Source: Gibbula magus (taxonomy: Eukaryota > Mollusca > Gastropoda > Trochida > Trochidae). From it: 64,000 nucleotides of DNA. Location: NCBI GenBank assembly GCA_936450465.1, contig OW388293.1, positions 28,463,860-28,527,859 on the forward strand, given 5' to 3'. Shown here one piece after another: positions 33,451-45,837 of the stretch (positions within the stretch are counted from its first letter, which is position 1; every line of letters begins with the position of its first letter). The notes below the pieces were generated by a model. The model was not told the DNA's origin and did no database searches. It saw only the letters and a program-made list of their open reading frames with translations. The translations under genes and the position numbers were made by a program.

Positions 33451-36400
33451 CTATTGCGTCCTCTTCTCGAACACAAACGTGAGAGGTTCCTTGGGGCCGG
33501 TGAATGGTGTGTATGAGACTTGGAGGGGCTTCTGGCCTGGCGGTAGGGAAACTCTGTACTTCTGTAGTATCTGGAACATAATTAAGTGAATACTAGTAGT
33601 TATTTTGGTAGTATCTTGATAATATTCTGATGATGGTATTGATGATGATGATGATGATGATGATGAAGATGATAGTATTGATGATATGGATGATGCTGAA
33701 GTTAGTGGTGGTGGAGAAGATACTGTTTATGAATATGACGTAAGGATACACAACAGTTTCAACCAAAACAATTATGCAACATGGTAACTGTTATTGCGCC
33801 GATTTATCGTGGATAAGCTCTAGAATAGTAAAGTTCTCAGCAGTCAGTAACCACATGTTTCATTTGGTATATGTAATAACCTGTAATCGTCATTTTTAGA
33901 ACATAATATTGACATCTATCTCAAGTGGATGTTAAATGTGGTGATGATGGTTATAATGTTGATGATTATGATGAGTATATGGTGATGGCACGAAGAAGAT
34001 GCGTCTGATGATAATTATGATGATTGACTACAAACCTTTGTAACAGCGAGGTATATCTCTTGTTCAGCGAACCTCTTCCCAATACACATTCGTTTCCCAA
34101 AGCCGAAAGGACGGAGAATACTTGCTGGAATATCCGTGGATCTTTTCCCACTCTCATCTCTCAACCAGCGTTCTGGGATGAAGGCTTCCGGGTTTGGAAA
34201 ATACTTCGCGTCTTTAACAAGTCTCTGATTCATCATGAGAATTGATGTCTAGAAGTAAACATGAAATATGTTCAAAAAACATATTATCTCTAAAATTACT
34301 GAATTATTGATTTATGTATTGTGATTATCAATTTAAGTGCGAGAATAAAGCTCCTGTACAAAACAAAACATGTACAATACAAAACATGTACAATACAAAA
34401 CATGTACAATACAAAACATGTACAATACAAAACATGTTCAATACAAAACATGTACAATACAAAACATGTTCAGTTTCTTATGGGAGCGAAGGTTATTTTA
34501 AATATTGTGATTGTGAGACCAACACATTATTGAAACACATAAGCATGTGTTGGAATTACTAAGCATAAGTGAGGACAGTGGTGAGTAAAGTATATACCCC
34601 TGCTGGAATCCTGTATCCCTGAAGGACTATGTCGTTGGGCAAGTACCTCTGGGTGCCAGAACTTATCGGGTAAATTACTCTGCGGACATAGACAGGATTG
34701 TAAGTCACACTTTGAGAAAAATATGTCTGTATGATAAAAGTTACTAAATAGGTTACGTGATTTAGGATGTTTCATTCACCAGGAGATCTCTATATATCTC
34801 AAGGCTTTATTTCAGCCTTCTAAGGCTTTTCCTTCTGGGGACGAAGACAAAAATACGTTTTTAGATTATGGGCTGTGAGGCCCTTATTTGGGGTCACAGA
34901 GTCACCAAATCTACAATTTATAACCTCCATTGGTTAAATAGCATCAAACAACATTTAAGTTTTCGAGGCCGTTTCGTCCTTGAACAGATGAACATATAGG
35001 TTTTTAGGTCATTGCCAATGAAGCCCTGTTTGGGGGAACAAAGTAAAAAATCTACAACTTATAATCTCCATTGGTCAAGGAGTCGGTACACAAAATTAAT
35101 TTTTTCTAGAGCCAGTGGTTCTGGAGAGGTCGAAAAAGAGATGGAAACATTTATTTATGGACGGAAGGATGGATGCCGGACGCCATACCTCGCTATAACC
35201 CCGTCGTGCCTATCAGGTCTGATGAGCTAAAATAAAATATTCTCGACAAGGCATAGCTAATTAAAACATTTATCAGATTTAATAGCACTCAGTCAAACGC
35301 TTTGACCATTGAGTTATAAACTTGAAAAATGATTTGTTTCATCAGAACATATTATTGCACCTGTATGACTCTTTCAGTGAAACTTGAAGGTAGATCATCT
35401 GGTTGAGAGCATGCACGGTGAGTGGACCAGAACTACCCATGGTGCTGTGAACCTCCTGGTACAACTTCTCCTGTTTGTCTGGGTTCCTGGCCAGGTTGTA
35501 CAGAACCATCTGCAGAGTCCGGGCTGTCTGGAAGAAGATATTAAACAGTCATTATTAAGTAACTTCCTGGCCAGATTGTACAGAACCATCTGCAGAGTCC
35601 GGGCTGTCTGGAAGAAGATGTGAAACAGTCATTATTAAGTAACTTCCTGGCCAGGTTGTACAGAAATATCCGCAGAGTCCGGGCTGTTTGGAAGAAGATG
35701 TGAAACAGTCATTAATTTTTTAAATCATTTAAATCTCAAATCGGTGACATGTGCATCTCAATTTCAAAACGGTGACATAGGTTTATAAGTTGGAAAAAGA
35801 ATGACCCATGGGAAGGAAGGAAGTGTGTTCCATTTAGAAAAGATACCCAAAAAACATTGTGCTACTCCTCGGGCAGACATGTCACTGTTGATATATTTGA
35901 TATCCGATTGTGACACTCATTTACTTAGTAAACATATTCTTATGTAAACGCCAAGTTAATGTTATGTATGATTAACATTAGGTATCTTACCGAATCTGTT
36001 CCTGCTACAAACAGACTAAAGGCAACAGAAGCCATTTGGTCTGGTGTCATCTTCTCTGACGTCATCAAAGACAACATGAAGTCATGCTTGTCCACATTAA
36101 GAGTTCCCTCCCTTTCTTTCTGTTTGATCACGTCGACCGTATCTTTGTAATATTCCATGGATTTCCTGGTGACAAATAAACACTTGGATGATGTATAAAT
36201 GTAATAGTTCATAAATGAAATGATTTGATATTATCTAAGATATATATTCACTAGTCAAAGATAAGTCAGCACAATCGGGTCATGGTACACACTTTATTGG
36301 CCTCACCAACAATAACACAAATTGTAATGTGTTTTGGGATTGTTTAATTTCTAAAACTCTGAATATCTCAAACTAATACATTTGGTAATGTTGGAACTTC

Positions 36401-39400
36401 ATTATTCCCATATTGTTAGACTTTTATTTCTAGAAAAAAGCAAAATCTGCATCCTTCTACTTAATGTCCTAAATCCAGTACAATGGAGGAAAATATCAGA
36501 AATCACTCTGGGACAAACGACAAAAGTATGCTTCTCAGTTTCGAACTCCATTTTCAACACATGTTAATGACTGTTGCTAGATTTTCGTTAAAAACAAGTA
36601 ATTGTCATAAATTTCCGATTTGACGTGAAAAAGTAAGTCGAAGATTTTTAAAAATAATTTGAATCAGCTTATGTGTATTATGCACATATGAAAGCCAAAT
36701 GGGAAATGGACTCACATGGCTTAACCTATACATGTACATACGTTTAGGAGTTTTATTTTTATTGATTCAGTATATTATTAATGGGCCATTGATAACATTT
36801 ATTTATATTTTTGTGAGTGCGCTTATTGCAGTAAGAACATCGTGCTACAGCGCCTTTAATCACTACCCCACATATATTTTAGTTTGTGATACTTTCCGGT
36901 TCAGAGCAGTCATCTGATATGTGAATACTCACTTAAAGACACGCAAACCACTTTCAAAGTAGCGTTTCTTCATTTTACTTGGGAAGTATTTGAGGTAAAA
37001 AGGAGGAACTTTGAGTGCTTCTGACACCTCCAATAAAATGATGGCAATGTCTTTGAGTGTTTGCAGCTTTTCGGGGTCATTTGCAGCATCTGGATCAAGA
37101 TAGCCCAGCCTTTGGTTGAAAGATACAGCACTTATACCTGAAATTAGTATACATTTCCTAAATATTATAGTATTTATATATACTTTACATGTATATGTAC
37201 ATATATCATATTTGCCTGAGTTGTTCTTATATTTGATCGTTTGTGATGTCATCAGCCGATTGCTAACAGTGTTTTTACTGTGGAAAATGGTGTGAACAAA
37301 TTGTTGAGAAAGAAATATTGAGTATATCAGTATCACCCATTGTATACCTACAATTTTCCACAGTGGATCACCAAACTTAAGAATACATTATATATAAGTT
37401 CTTCACTTCTTGTAATTAACAAAGAAATGTGTTTATGAGTGTGACCCCTATTGAGGTCAAGAGGGTCACAAAATCTACATTATGAAAATTCCCAATTGAC
37501 CAAGGTACCAGCACAAAAGATTGGGCATAGAGCTTTTTATAAGAAGTCAAAAATTGGTTTCATTAGCGCGACCCAAATCTAGAATTTAGAATTTAAAATC
37601 CAATCAATAATGCATAAGACAAATTAACCCAGTACCGAACACAATTAGGGTGTTTTTGATGTGTAATCTTCGGTGAACAGTTCACGGACGGAGAGATAGA
37701 CAGATAGACGGACAGGTAGATAAATAGTGACATTTTGAAAATTTATAATACTTTCACATGCATATCTGTAGAAAAGATCGTTCAGCTCCTTTGCAGCCAG
37801 GGGTACGGCCAGTTCGCGCACCAAATCATCAGCAACCTCGTTCTGGATGTGAAGGTAGTGCTGCGCAGACTTTGTGCGCATCATCACAGGATTGAGTGGA
37901 GTCCTGAAATGGTGCCATTCCTCGCCTTGCCTGAAAGTGAGTTGTACAAAGTATTTAAAGGCGATTACTATACGAAATGATGACAGCGTTTCGTGTATCA
38001 ACATTTCTAGCAGTGGTTAAATTTGTATCTCATTTTTGTTGCGTATCAATTTAAAGTTTACAGGAAAGACAAACTCTTACAATTCCATTTCAAGTAAATG
38101 TGTCCATTCATAATGAAAGGTTCTGCCCTGTTATTTTTTCTAGCTACATTTCTTTTTTTTTTCTTTTTAGCAAGAAAACCTTACATGTTGCCAATAGCCT
38201 TTGGAAGATCATATTTGTCCGAGAATAATTGGTGGAGCAGAAAGTCTATCCGCCGGGGATATGGCCCTTCATTTCGAAACACAATCTCAATGTCCGACGG
38301 GTCTTCAACCAACACCACCCATTCACCAAGTCGGATTCGAACCAGGGAACCATATTTGTCCAATATGTCGGCCAGAAACTTTGGTAATTCATCTAATGTA
38401 TGGTCACCTGATAACAAATCCAAATAAATTACATTAAAGCTCAATCTCATTAACTTGGAGATGCACAAAAGTAGCACATACTGAGAGACATGGTTTATTA
38501 TGTAAATTAAATGGTAGTTAGGTTGTTGTTATTTTTTATGCATACTCTGATATTAGAATTAAATACATGACATGCAATGCTGGTTCCGCAAGTTAGATGA
38601 CACCTTCACCACCATAGCCCAACATGATGATCCAAACAGCCTCCTACAACATCTCAACGCCCAGCATCCAAGAATCCAGTTCACCATGGAAACAAAAACT
38701 GACCACCAACTCCCCTTCTTATATGTCTCCCTGCAAGCCACAGAGCATGGACTTAAAACAACTGTCTACCGCAAGCCAACACACACCGACCAGTATATCC
38801 ACTACAATTCCTGCCATCACCCTCAAATCAAACAAGCCATTATAGCCACACTCACTCACAAGACGTGCCAAATCCATTTGTCATCCCGACGCCCTCAATA
38901 AAGAGCTACGACATCTGAAGAACACATTCACCTCACTCAATGGATATCCTGCAGGCCTAGTCACCAAGACCATCAACAAAACACTCACCATCAGAGACAC
39001 CATCCACAAGCCTGAACCATCGCCTATCCGGGTCACAATTCCCTACATCGGCCCCCTCAGCCACAATATTGCTCGCCTCATCAAGAACAAAGCTAGCATA
39101 GATGTAACATTCACAAGCGGCAAGACCGTCAAGCAACTACTCAAAGCCAACGGCAGAGGAACCAGCACTGCAATCCCCAACCCAAGAGGATGCATCTACA
39201 AAATTCCATGTCATTGTGGCCAAGAGTACATCGGAGAAACGTTACGACCTATCAACACAAGGATCAAGGAACACCAAGCGTCCGTCAACAAACTTGACCA
39301 GAAATCCGCCCTATCTGAGCATACCCTGAAAAACAAGGATCACATCATCGATTGGGAAGCTACCAAAGTCCTGTCAACCAACAACAAGAACTGGCGCCAA

Positions 39401-40502
39401 AGAAAACTCCAAGAAGCGATTGACATTCGAAGGGAACAACCTGCAGTAAACCGCGATCAAGGCATCTTCCTACCATGTGCGTGGGCTTCGCTCATCAAGA
39501 ACTCCAGGAAGAGGTAACGACATGCAGCAAGGTTTAGATGAGTCAGAGATGGAGTACAGATGATTGGACAGGATCTAGGAGTAACATTACAATACAATGG
39601 ACATGTTCACGAAAGACGTGTTGGCACTATAATCACTCTAACGACAACAAAATAGAACGTGGTGAACGGTCCCCATATCTGAATTTAGTTTGTACAATTT
39701 ATAATGTAATGAATGAAGGGGGTCTCACACTGTGTTGTGTCCCCGGGCACGGGAAGTACGGAGTAGCGGTACCGAAAGTACCATTCCTTCAGGGTGATAA
39801 TGTACTGTCAGGGAGCAGTGCTTGCACTGGATATTATGCGTTAAATGTATTTCATTATTTAAGTTTGCAGTAAAATTATTTACGAAAATAAATCAGTCCA
39901 TTTAGACCATTCATTGTAGGTTCAAGGACTTTATTGTTGACGTGAGGTGAAGTAGAGTTAAACACCATTTTCAAGAGAATTTCACTTATATCACGGCGGC
40001 TAATAGTTTTGCATGGAGAAAGCCCCTGACACCTAGCTTTTGCGGTGAAAACTGCGAGCATCGGCTGGAACTATAATGAACCTTGGTATGATTGTTGGCA
40101 CTGTACTGAAATTCAGTGAGGCATTGCACTGATGTAGAACATTTCTATACAGCAAACAAACATGCCCAATTCTGACGGAAACTGTACCAGATGGATCTTC
40201 TATTTAAAGAAAGGTTGGTTCATGAACTAATCTTCTATGACATATAATTGATTTTAGTACATAAATGCAGATGTGAAGTGAAATTAGATTTAGTTATTGG
40301 TCTTACCCAATGGTTTGAAATGAAACATAGTCCCTATGAGAGGAAGATTATATTTTCCCCTCGGTCCAGGAATTTCCTCAAAGGGACGAGCATCTTGCAG
40401 GTTGACGGCCGAGGCGGCCGAGGCGGAGGAGGAAGTCCGACTCGCTAACCCGGAAGTGAAACATCTCGCTACCCTTCGAGTCACGTGGAAAATCGACCTC
40501 AT
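33451..40502 (-). CDS. Mitochondrial-clan cytochrome P450, intact nine-exon gene
   Basis: CDS exons: 40502-40307, 38407-38185, 37930-37752, 37137-36933, 36165-35991, 35527-35361, 34679-34598, 34248-34036, 33570-33451. All introns are GT-AG and phases (1,2,1,2,0,2,0,0) agree across joins. Sum 1560 nt, giving 519 residues, normal for the family. Landmarks: Arg/Ser-rich presequence (residues 1-32), hinge EEIPGPRGKYNLP, C-helix GEEWHHF, I-helix AGTDS (322-326), ExxR E379-R382, PERW 434-437, heme loop F457 to G466 with ligand C464. The presequence and overall layout place it in the mitochondrial clan, which takes electrons from adrenodoxin-type ferredoxin in the matrix. Substrate is unknown; I cannot assign a CYP family number. 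CAG/TAG just before the ATG hints at a 5' UTR intron. No promoter identified. Confidence 0.9.
33625..33680. repeat. GAT microsatellite in P450 intron 8
   Basis: About nine GAT units with one AAG interruption, in the same intron as the GAT-rich tract of the paralog. Confidence 0.8.
34036..34248 (-). CDS. Intact P450 exon 8 (heme-binding exon)
   Basis: 213 nt, phase 0 both sides, acceptor TTACTTCTAG, donor GTTTGT. Holds AKYFPNPEAFIPERW and FGFGKRMCIG; C464 is the thiolate heme ligand. Confidence 0.92.
34358..34470. repeat. 16-bp tandem repeat in P450 intron 7
   Basis: Unit AAAACATGTACAATAC, about seven copies, two with TTC in place of TAC. Open frames across it are artefacts of periodicity. 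Confidence 0.92.
34850..35235. repeat. Interspersed repeat in P450 intron 6
   Basis: Phrases GGTCACAGAGTCACCAAATCTACAATTTATAA (in part), TTGGTCAAGGAGTCGG and a terminal GGACGCCATACC...GGTCTGATGAGCTAAAA place it in the same family as the 145-bp repeats at 26.4 kb. Confidence 0.65.
35361..35527 (-). CDS. Intact P450 exon 6 (K helix)
   Basis: 167 nt, acceptor TATCTTCTTCCAG, donor GTGCAA (non-consensus after +2 but used in the only open model). Reads TARTLQMVLYNLARNPDKQE and ends LKESYR (ExxR). Its first 142 nt are about 96% identical to the pseudogene exon; its last 25 are not. Confidence 0.9.
35500..35720. repeat. Exon-6-derived minisatellite beside the intact gene (3 units)
   Basis: Unit phrase at 35518 (the real exon), 35598 and 35678, again at 80-bp spacing. 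The last unit and the following about 160 bp (to 35875) are nearly identical to 14641-14850 in the pseudogene intron. Confidence 0.92.
37430..37720. repeat. Diverged interspersed repeat in P450 intron 3
   Basis: GTGACCCCTATTGAGGTCA, GGGTCACAAAATCTAC, CCAATTGACCAAGG and GACGGACAGG resemble the family at 22236 and 34850. Confidence 0.5.
38560..39517 (+). mobile_element. Penelope-like element, 5'-truncated, GIY-YIG domain
   Basis: It lies antisense in intron 1 of the intact P450. The first frame (38572-38870) is the C-terminal part of a Penelope-type reverse transcriptase (LPFLYVSLQ; VYRKPTHTDQYIHYNS). A frameshift near 38865 continues as TRRAKSICHPDALNKELRHL and later NPRGCIYKIPCHCGQEYIGE followed by TRIKEH, the GIY-YIG nuclease with its CxC zinc-like pair, ending NSRKR and TAA at 39515. 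The RT catalytic palm is missing, so it is a dead copy. Confidence 0.88.
39925..40140 (-). mobile_element. Degraded SINE copy
   Basis: Shares GCGGTGAAAACTGCGAGCA, GAAAGCCCCTGACACC and TTTCACTTATATCACGGC with the well-preserved SINE at 46243-46539; the tRNA-like head is lost. Confidence 0.6.
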
Positions 40503-40559
40503 TCTAGCTGTAAGCAAACTGTACAAGTGTGACAACAACATTTAAAGTTTTAAATGATA

Positions 40560-41215
40560 AAAATTACATCAGCTTATAACAACACTATTTAATGTTAGGT
40601 AAGATCTTTCCAGAGACTTAATATGCCCCCTACATCAGATTATAACAACACTACTCAATGTTCACGATACGTGAGGTATTACGGTAAGATTTTTCCAGAG
40701 ACTTAATATATGTCCCCTACACAAGCTCATAACAACACTATTTAATGTTCGGTAAGATCTTTCCAGAGAACTAATAAAACCCTCCACACCAGCTTAAAAC
40801 AACGCTACTTAATGTTCGGTAAGATTTTCCCCCAGAAATTAACCCCCTACATCAGCTTATAACAACACTACTTGATGTTCGGTAAGATTTCCCCCCCCAA
40901 AATTTAGCCCCCACTGCTTAATGTTCGGTAAGATTTCCCCCCAAAAATTAACCCCCTATACACCAGCTTAAAACAACGCTACTTAATGTTCGGTAAGATT
41001 TCCCCCCAAAAATTAACCCCCTACATCAGCTTATAACAACACTACTTGATGTTCGGTAAGATTTCCCCCCCCAAAATTTAGCCCCCACTGCTTAATGTTC
41101 GGTAAGATTTCCCCCAAAAAATTAACCCCCTATACACCATCTTATAACAACACTAGTTTATGTTCGGTAAGATTTCCCCCCCCAAAATTAACCCCAATCA
41201 CCAGCTTATTTATAA
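40560..41215. repeat. Minisatellite with higher-order 174-bp period
   Basis: GTTCGGTAAGAT recurs about ten times between 40570 and 41175 with 48-68-bp spacing; larger blocks (AAAACAACGCTACTTAATG at 40797 and 40971) repeat at 174 bp. C runs (CCCCCCCCAAAATT) are part of each unit. It lies just upstream of the intact P450 start. Confidence 0.85.
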
Positions 41216-41920
41216 CACCACTTGTTTACTTTACATGATGTACTACGGTAGGAGCGAGCTAGGTCCACATAGAGTGAACAGGCGAGATCGTCTACTAGGG
41301 GTAGGTTTAAACTAGGTATACTCAATATGCTTACAGTACGATATTAGCTTAATCAGATGGTATGTTATCTATTATATCGAATTTCAAGATTTACATTGTG
41401 CTACTTGGCAACGATATTTATACCGAGAAGTAAACAGTAGTACTGGCACTGGTAAACAAACAACAACCCTTGACCCACTTATGTAACTTCACTTGATAAT
41501 AAAACGAATTGGAACATCCATTCTTAGAGCATATTTAAAATTACAATTGAACTTACCGACTTTCTGACAATTGCTATTTAAAATCAAATCACACTAAATA
41601 CTGTTAGTGTTAGGTGGAAATACTTCCGGTTGAACAGGAGGGCAAACCGTTAGCTATATTTAGATACACTATAGGTACGTTTCGTTACCAAAAGAATATT
41701 CGCAATGGTTGAGAATCATGTAGCTTTGTTGAAGTTTAATCGATCGGGTTGAAAGACCGCGTTATAATAATTTTACATTCATGCTTCATATGAAACTTTT
41801 TCGAATTGAATAACAAATTTGTTCGAAGGTTCCAATTTATGATATCGTGATTTTTCTTGCAACAATTTAGAATGAAAAGGACATTTAGTTTTCGTCGGTA
41901 AGTATGATTAATAATGGTAA
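41216..41920. other. Upstream sequence, no recognised feature
   Basis: Nothing coding seen. It would be where the distal promoter or 5' UTR exon of the P450 lies, but I cannot point to one. Confidence 0.35.
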
Positions 41921-41925
41921 GGGTG

Positions 41926-42060
41926 AGGTGAGTTTGGGTTTAACGCCGCTATTTCAATTATCACGGCTTCTTGTGTTATTGCAGGTAGAAAGCCCGCTAT
42001 CCATTGCGGTGAAACGTTCGATCATTGCCTGGAACTAGCGAACCATGCATGGGTGGTAAT
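41926..42060 (-). mobile_element. SINE 3' half
   Basis: GTGAGTTTGGGTTTAACGCCGCT at the left is the inverted SINE tail; GAAAGCCCGC and GCGGTGAAAC follow as in the copy at 46243. The head is absent. Confidence 0.65.
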
Positions 42061-42202
42061 GCGCTGAAATCAGATGAAATCCCTGTCATAGAGATGGTGA
42101 CCAAATGTGGTGTGAGGCTTGAGGGCATGAATACATTGATCGAGTTAGAAGATATGAAGCGGTGAAACATTAGATGTTTTTGTCCTTGTTCCGTTTCTTT
42201 AA

Positions 42203-42655
42203 ATGGTGCATCCACTGTGTTGTTGCGGGTCACAATATGCCAAACGTTATAAATGGTGTTATTTTATTGATAAGTACTGACTGTTGCCGAAAATGAACCA
42301 TTTTGATGAAAGGGTCTCATATTATAGTGACGATAAAATTGTAAATGAACTGATTTCAGATCGAAAACCGAACAAGTTTCGCGATTGACGCGCATCAATT
42401 AGTTAAATGTAAAGTTGGAAACTTATTTACAACAGACAAAAAGAAAAGAGAAGAGTTGATAATGTTTCATAGGTCGTATAACTACTGTGAACGTAAATTA
42501 ATCGTGTAGTTTAGGTTTCGGCATAATGATGTTGCCCGATTTTAATTGGAAACTAGTAATTATGACGTATTTGGCGATTGGGGATGAATATGCAATTTGG
42601 GTGAAATTATTTGAACTGAAATCAGCAAATATCATGAAACACAAAGGATGTATCT
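42203..42655. mobile_element. TTAA-type MITE, 453-bp copy
   Basis: TTAA at 42199-42202 and 42656-42659. Ends ATGGTGCATCCA and AGGATGTATCT; internal sequence follows the 490-bp copies with deletions. More diverged than the copies at 21734 and 61417. Confidence 0.8.
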
Positions 42656-43204
42656 TTAACTATTTCCATGAAAATGCAACTTAACCCTTACACCCTAGAA
42701 AAGAACCTGAAATGACAACTCTGAGATCAATACAGCATGGGAAGTAGAACTGTTCAACATTATGCCTTTATAGTACAAACATGACTGACTACGGATTTGT
42801 TATGGTGTTAGTTATAAATATGTTAACTACATTTTAGCTTTGAGATGACACGCTTGAGTTATCTCCCTTCTTATGACGTCACGCTTCTCATAGTCATGGT
42901 CGCAGTCATCATATTCAGCTCTGAGCAATCGTGAAGCAGTTTATATACTTAACTGTCTATATGTACTTTTATGTTCGACCCTGCTGTTTTCTATATGATG
43001 GGCCATACGAAAACTTGCAGGAGTCATATAAAGATCGTTTATAAACGTTCCTATAGTGTCAAGCAAAAACTGATCGAAGCTGATAGGCACCAAATTTGGT
43101 GTCGATAGTGAAATGAATAACAAAACAAATTTCCGAAACAATAGGTAAGAGAAAATTACGAAAAGTAATTTATAAACAATCTTATGCCAAGATATAGGCC
43201 GTAT

Positions 43205-43295
43205 ATGCCAAGCAACAGCAAAATCCCTAAAACGGCGAGTTGGGCCCCTGCCGCAAAAACGTCTGTGTCCGACGGCGTCTCGCAGCCTGACAAAG
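43205..43295 (+). other. Possible short first exon, unassigned
   Basis: ATGCCAAGCAACAGCAAAAT opens a 30-codon frame (ending SDGVSQPDK) to a GTAAAT donor. An ATTTTTAG acceptor at 43501 precedes an open stretch to 43671 in the matching phase. I recognise neither part. It could equally be repeat-derived. Confidence 0.2.
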
Positions 43296-43659
43296 GTAAA
43301 TTCTATGTGTAAGTAGCCTTTATCGTTATCTTGTGTATGCTTGTTACGCATCTGCTATTCTGCACATCCCCATGTGTTGACAGATACTCAGTGTCACCTT
43401 ACAAAAGATGTTTTATTTTATTTACATATAAAAACAAAGCCGGGATATTTGTGTAAAATAAAGAATTTGTTTAGATTCATGTATTTGCTAATTATTTTTA
43501 GCCCTGATAAAGACTGGTTGTATGATGAGATTGGTCGTCTCGACCATCAGTCAGACTGGGATTCAGAGGCTGAAGAACTTGTTCACACATGGACGTTTGA
43601 AACGTGTCTCTATCTCAGTCAATTTTGCGTACAGTTCACATGAGAAACATAAGGGATTT

Positions 43660-43830
43660 CATGAAGTATCCTGACCAGGATACTCCGAATTTCAGGACCA
43701 GTATACAATAGGATACTCGGAGTATCCAAAAATATCCTGCTCAGGATACTCCGGGTTTCATGATTCAGGATACTTCAGGATACTTCAGGAAACTATATTA
43801 AACTATCGGAAATTGTCAGAAATTTTAAAA
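43660..43830 (+). repeat. Left member of a distant inverted repeat (GTATCCTG motif)
   Basis: Contains GTATCCTGACCAGGATAC, ATATCCTGCTCAGGATAC and TTCAGGAAACT...CGGAAATT. The reverse complement of 54360-54530 has the same order of motifs. The arms are diverged. Confidence 0.6.
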
Positions 43831-44519
43831 TATTACATATAACACTACAAATTATAACACAGACATACGCGCTTTACCCCTGTCATACAGTTTTGGCATT
43901 AGTTGTTTCTGTCAGACGACATTAGATTCATGTAGACGCTTTTTTTGGAGAAAATTATACAATGCATGTGTAAAATCACGTTTGAAGCTTGGTCATTGTT
44001 GCTTCCATATGATATGTATCAATATCAAATGCATTAGTTACCTGCATTAAAGTTCTTTATACAGGTTCTTTTATAATTGTTGTCTAGATCGTGATAGATT
44101 TATGAAAAACCTAAAACTCACCTTTTGAAAAAGCGTATCCGAAAGAACAATATGAATATCCATATCAATTGCAGGTATTACACGACACATGTGTATCCAC
44201 CATTGATGCAACTCTTAGGTGTTTACACGTGTAGTATCTCGGGATAAGTGGTAAATATCTTGCCCAATGGATTATCCCGGATTTCAGCTCAAATCTCATT
44301 GGTGTTTCACTTAACTGATCTCATTGGATAACTCAAAACAGTATATCATCCATTAGCTGTGACGCGATTCAATTGACAGGCAATTAGTCACCTGCCCATA
44401 AGCCACCCGTATGTGTTTTTACAGGTGACAAGTTCACACCTGCTTAGCTAGTATTGTCTGAGTAGCTTAATTGACACTAACAAAGAAGTCTGCATTTCAT
44501 AGACGGTCTTCACAGGAGA

Positions 44520-45183
44520 TGAACACAATGTTATATAACAAACAAGATTCAAAATACCATTATGCTGTGGAATTCTTTACCAGACGAAGTCATCAACGAT
44601 CCCAACCTTTATCAATTCAAAACTGTTAAATGTTAAACCAATCAGAATGCTTGTTAATTTAGGAACTAGATTATATCAAATCATCCATTGTCGCCTTAAG
44701 GTAGGTTGTAGTTATTGAAACGCATACTTTTATAATAGACATATATCGGAAACGTCCAGATGTTCATGTGGTCACAACAACGAAGACTTAGTTCGGCATC
44801 TATTTACTTGCTAAGGCTACTACCATTTGAGATCAAATATGTATTTTTACAATCAAGGCTATGACATAACAACAGTATTATATGGTAACAGCTCCTTGAA
44901 GGACACAGCTAACAATAATATTTTGAACGCATTACATCAGTTTATCAGTTAAAGCAACCGGTTTCTTTGGAAGTATCTTGTGGTTAATGATTAAATTCTG
45001 CGCTGTGGCCCACTTCATTATAAGGGCACACCCAACAACATAACAATATTCATGTGTGATGTTATAGAAATGTTAATTTTCATTTTTCTGTCTCATAAAA
45101 TACATATATGAGCCGGAGCGGAGCGACTTGTTAGCAAATAATTGTTTCATGTTATGAAATAATATACGTTTAAATATGGTTTA
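44520..45183 (+). mobile_element. LINE 3' end, decayed
   Basis: Reads in pieces ILWNSLPDEVIND, YQIIHCRLKVGC and SCGHNNEDLVRHLFTC with stops, the C-terminal zinc-knuckle-like region of a LINE ORF2. It ends in a 3' UTR of the family GGAGCGG...CTTGTTAGCAAAT...GTTTAAAT that meets an opposite-strand copy at 45178. Confidence 0.7.
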
Positions 45184-45837
45184 AACATATTTATTTCATT
45201 CATGAAATGTATTGGTAAACACGCTTTTAAAGTTTATCTGAGAATACAGGAAATTATGTGTCATGGTGATTTTACAATATATCATAAATTTACAAAAGTC
45301 AACAACAATACTTTTAACACATGTTGTGAGCGACAGCCTTTATATTAGCTTGCATTGTTAAGAAACACTCAAACCAGTCTTCGAGGTCAAAGGTTACAAA
45401 TGTTGTTTGTTGTTATAGTAAATTGGTGTACTCGGTTAAGCTAAAAGTAAAGTTAGCTGATCAGGTGAGGAGCAAGAAGATAATCCTGTTTTAATTATTA
45501 CAAATAACGAGTTTACTTTAGTTTTACTTTACTTAATTTATCCTTAAAAGTACTATCAATGTTGTTTTCATAACTTTTTCAATGACAAGATTTTCAAAAT
45601 AATTCAAGTCAATACCATATCCTTATTGTTGCTTTATATAAAAACTGTTACTTTTTTCCTGTACTTTTTTTTCATACATTCATTGAAATAACCATTTTGA
45701 CATGTTCGCCGATCCTATTTTCATGTTTATGAAATGAAATATGTTTAAACCATAATGATATGCATCTTCATCCGCAGATTTGATATTACTTTTAGCCTTA
45801 CAGAAAATCAACCAAGAGCAAAGAAATAAATATATGT

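Noticed and set aside
34314..34562. ORFs with repeated NMYNTKHVQYKT
   Set aside because: By-product of a 16-bp tandem repeat in an intron.
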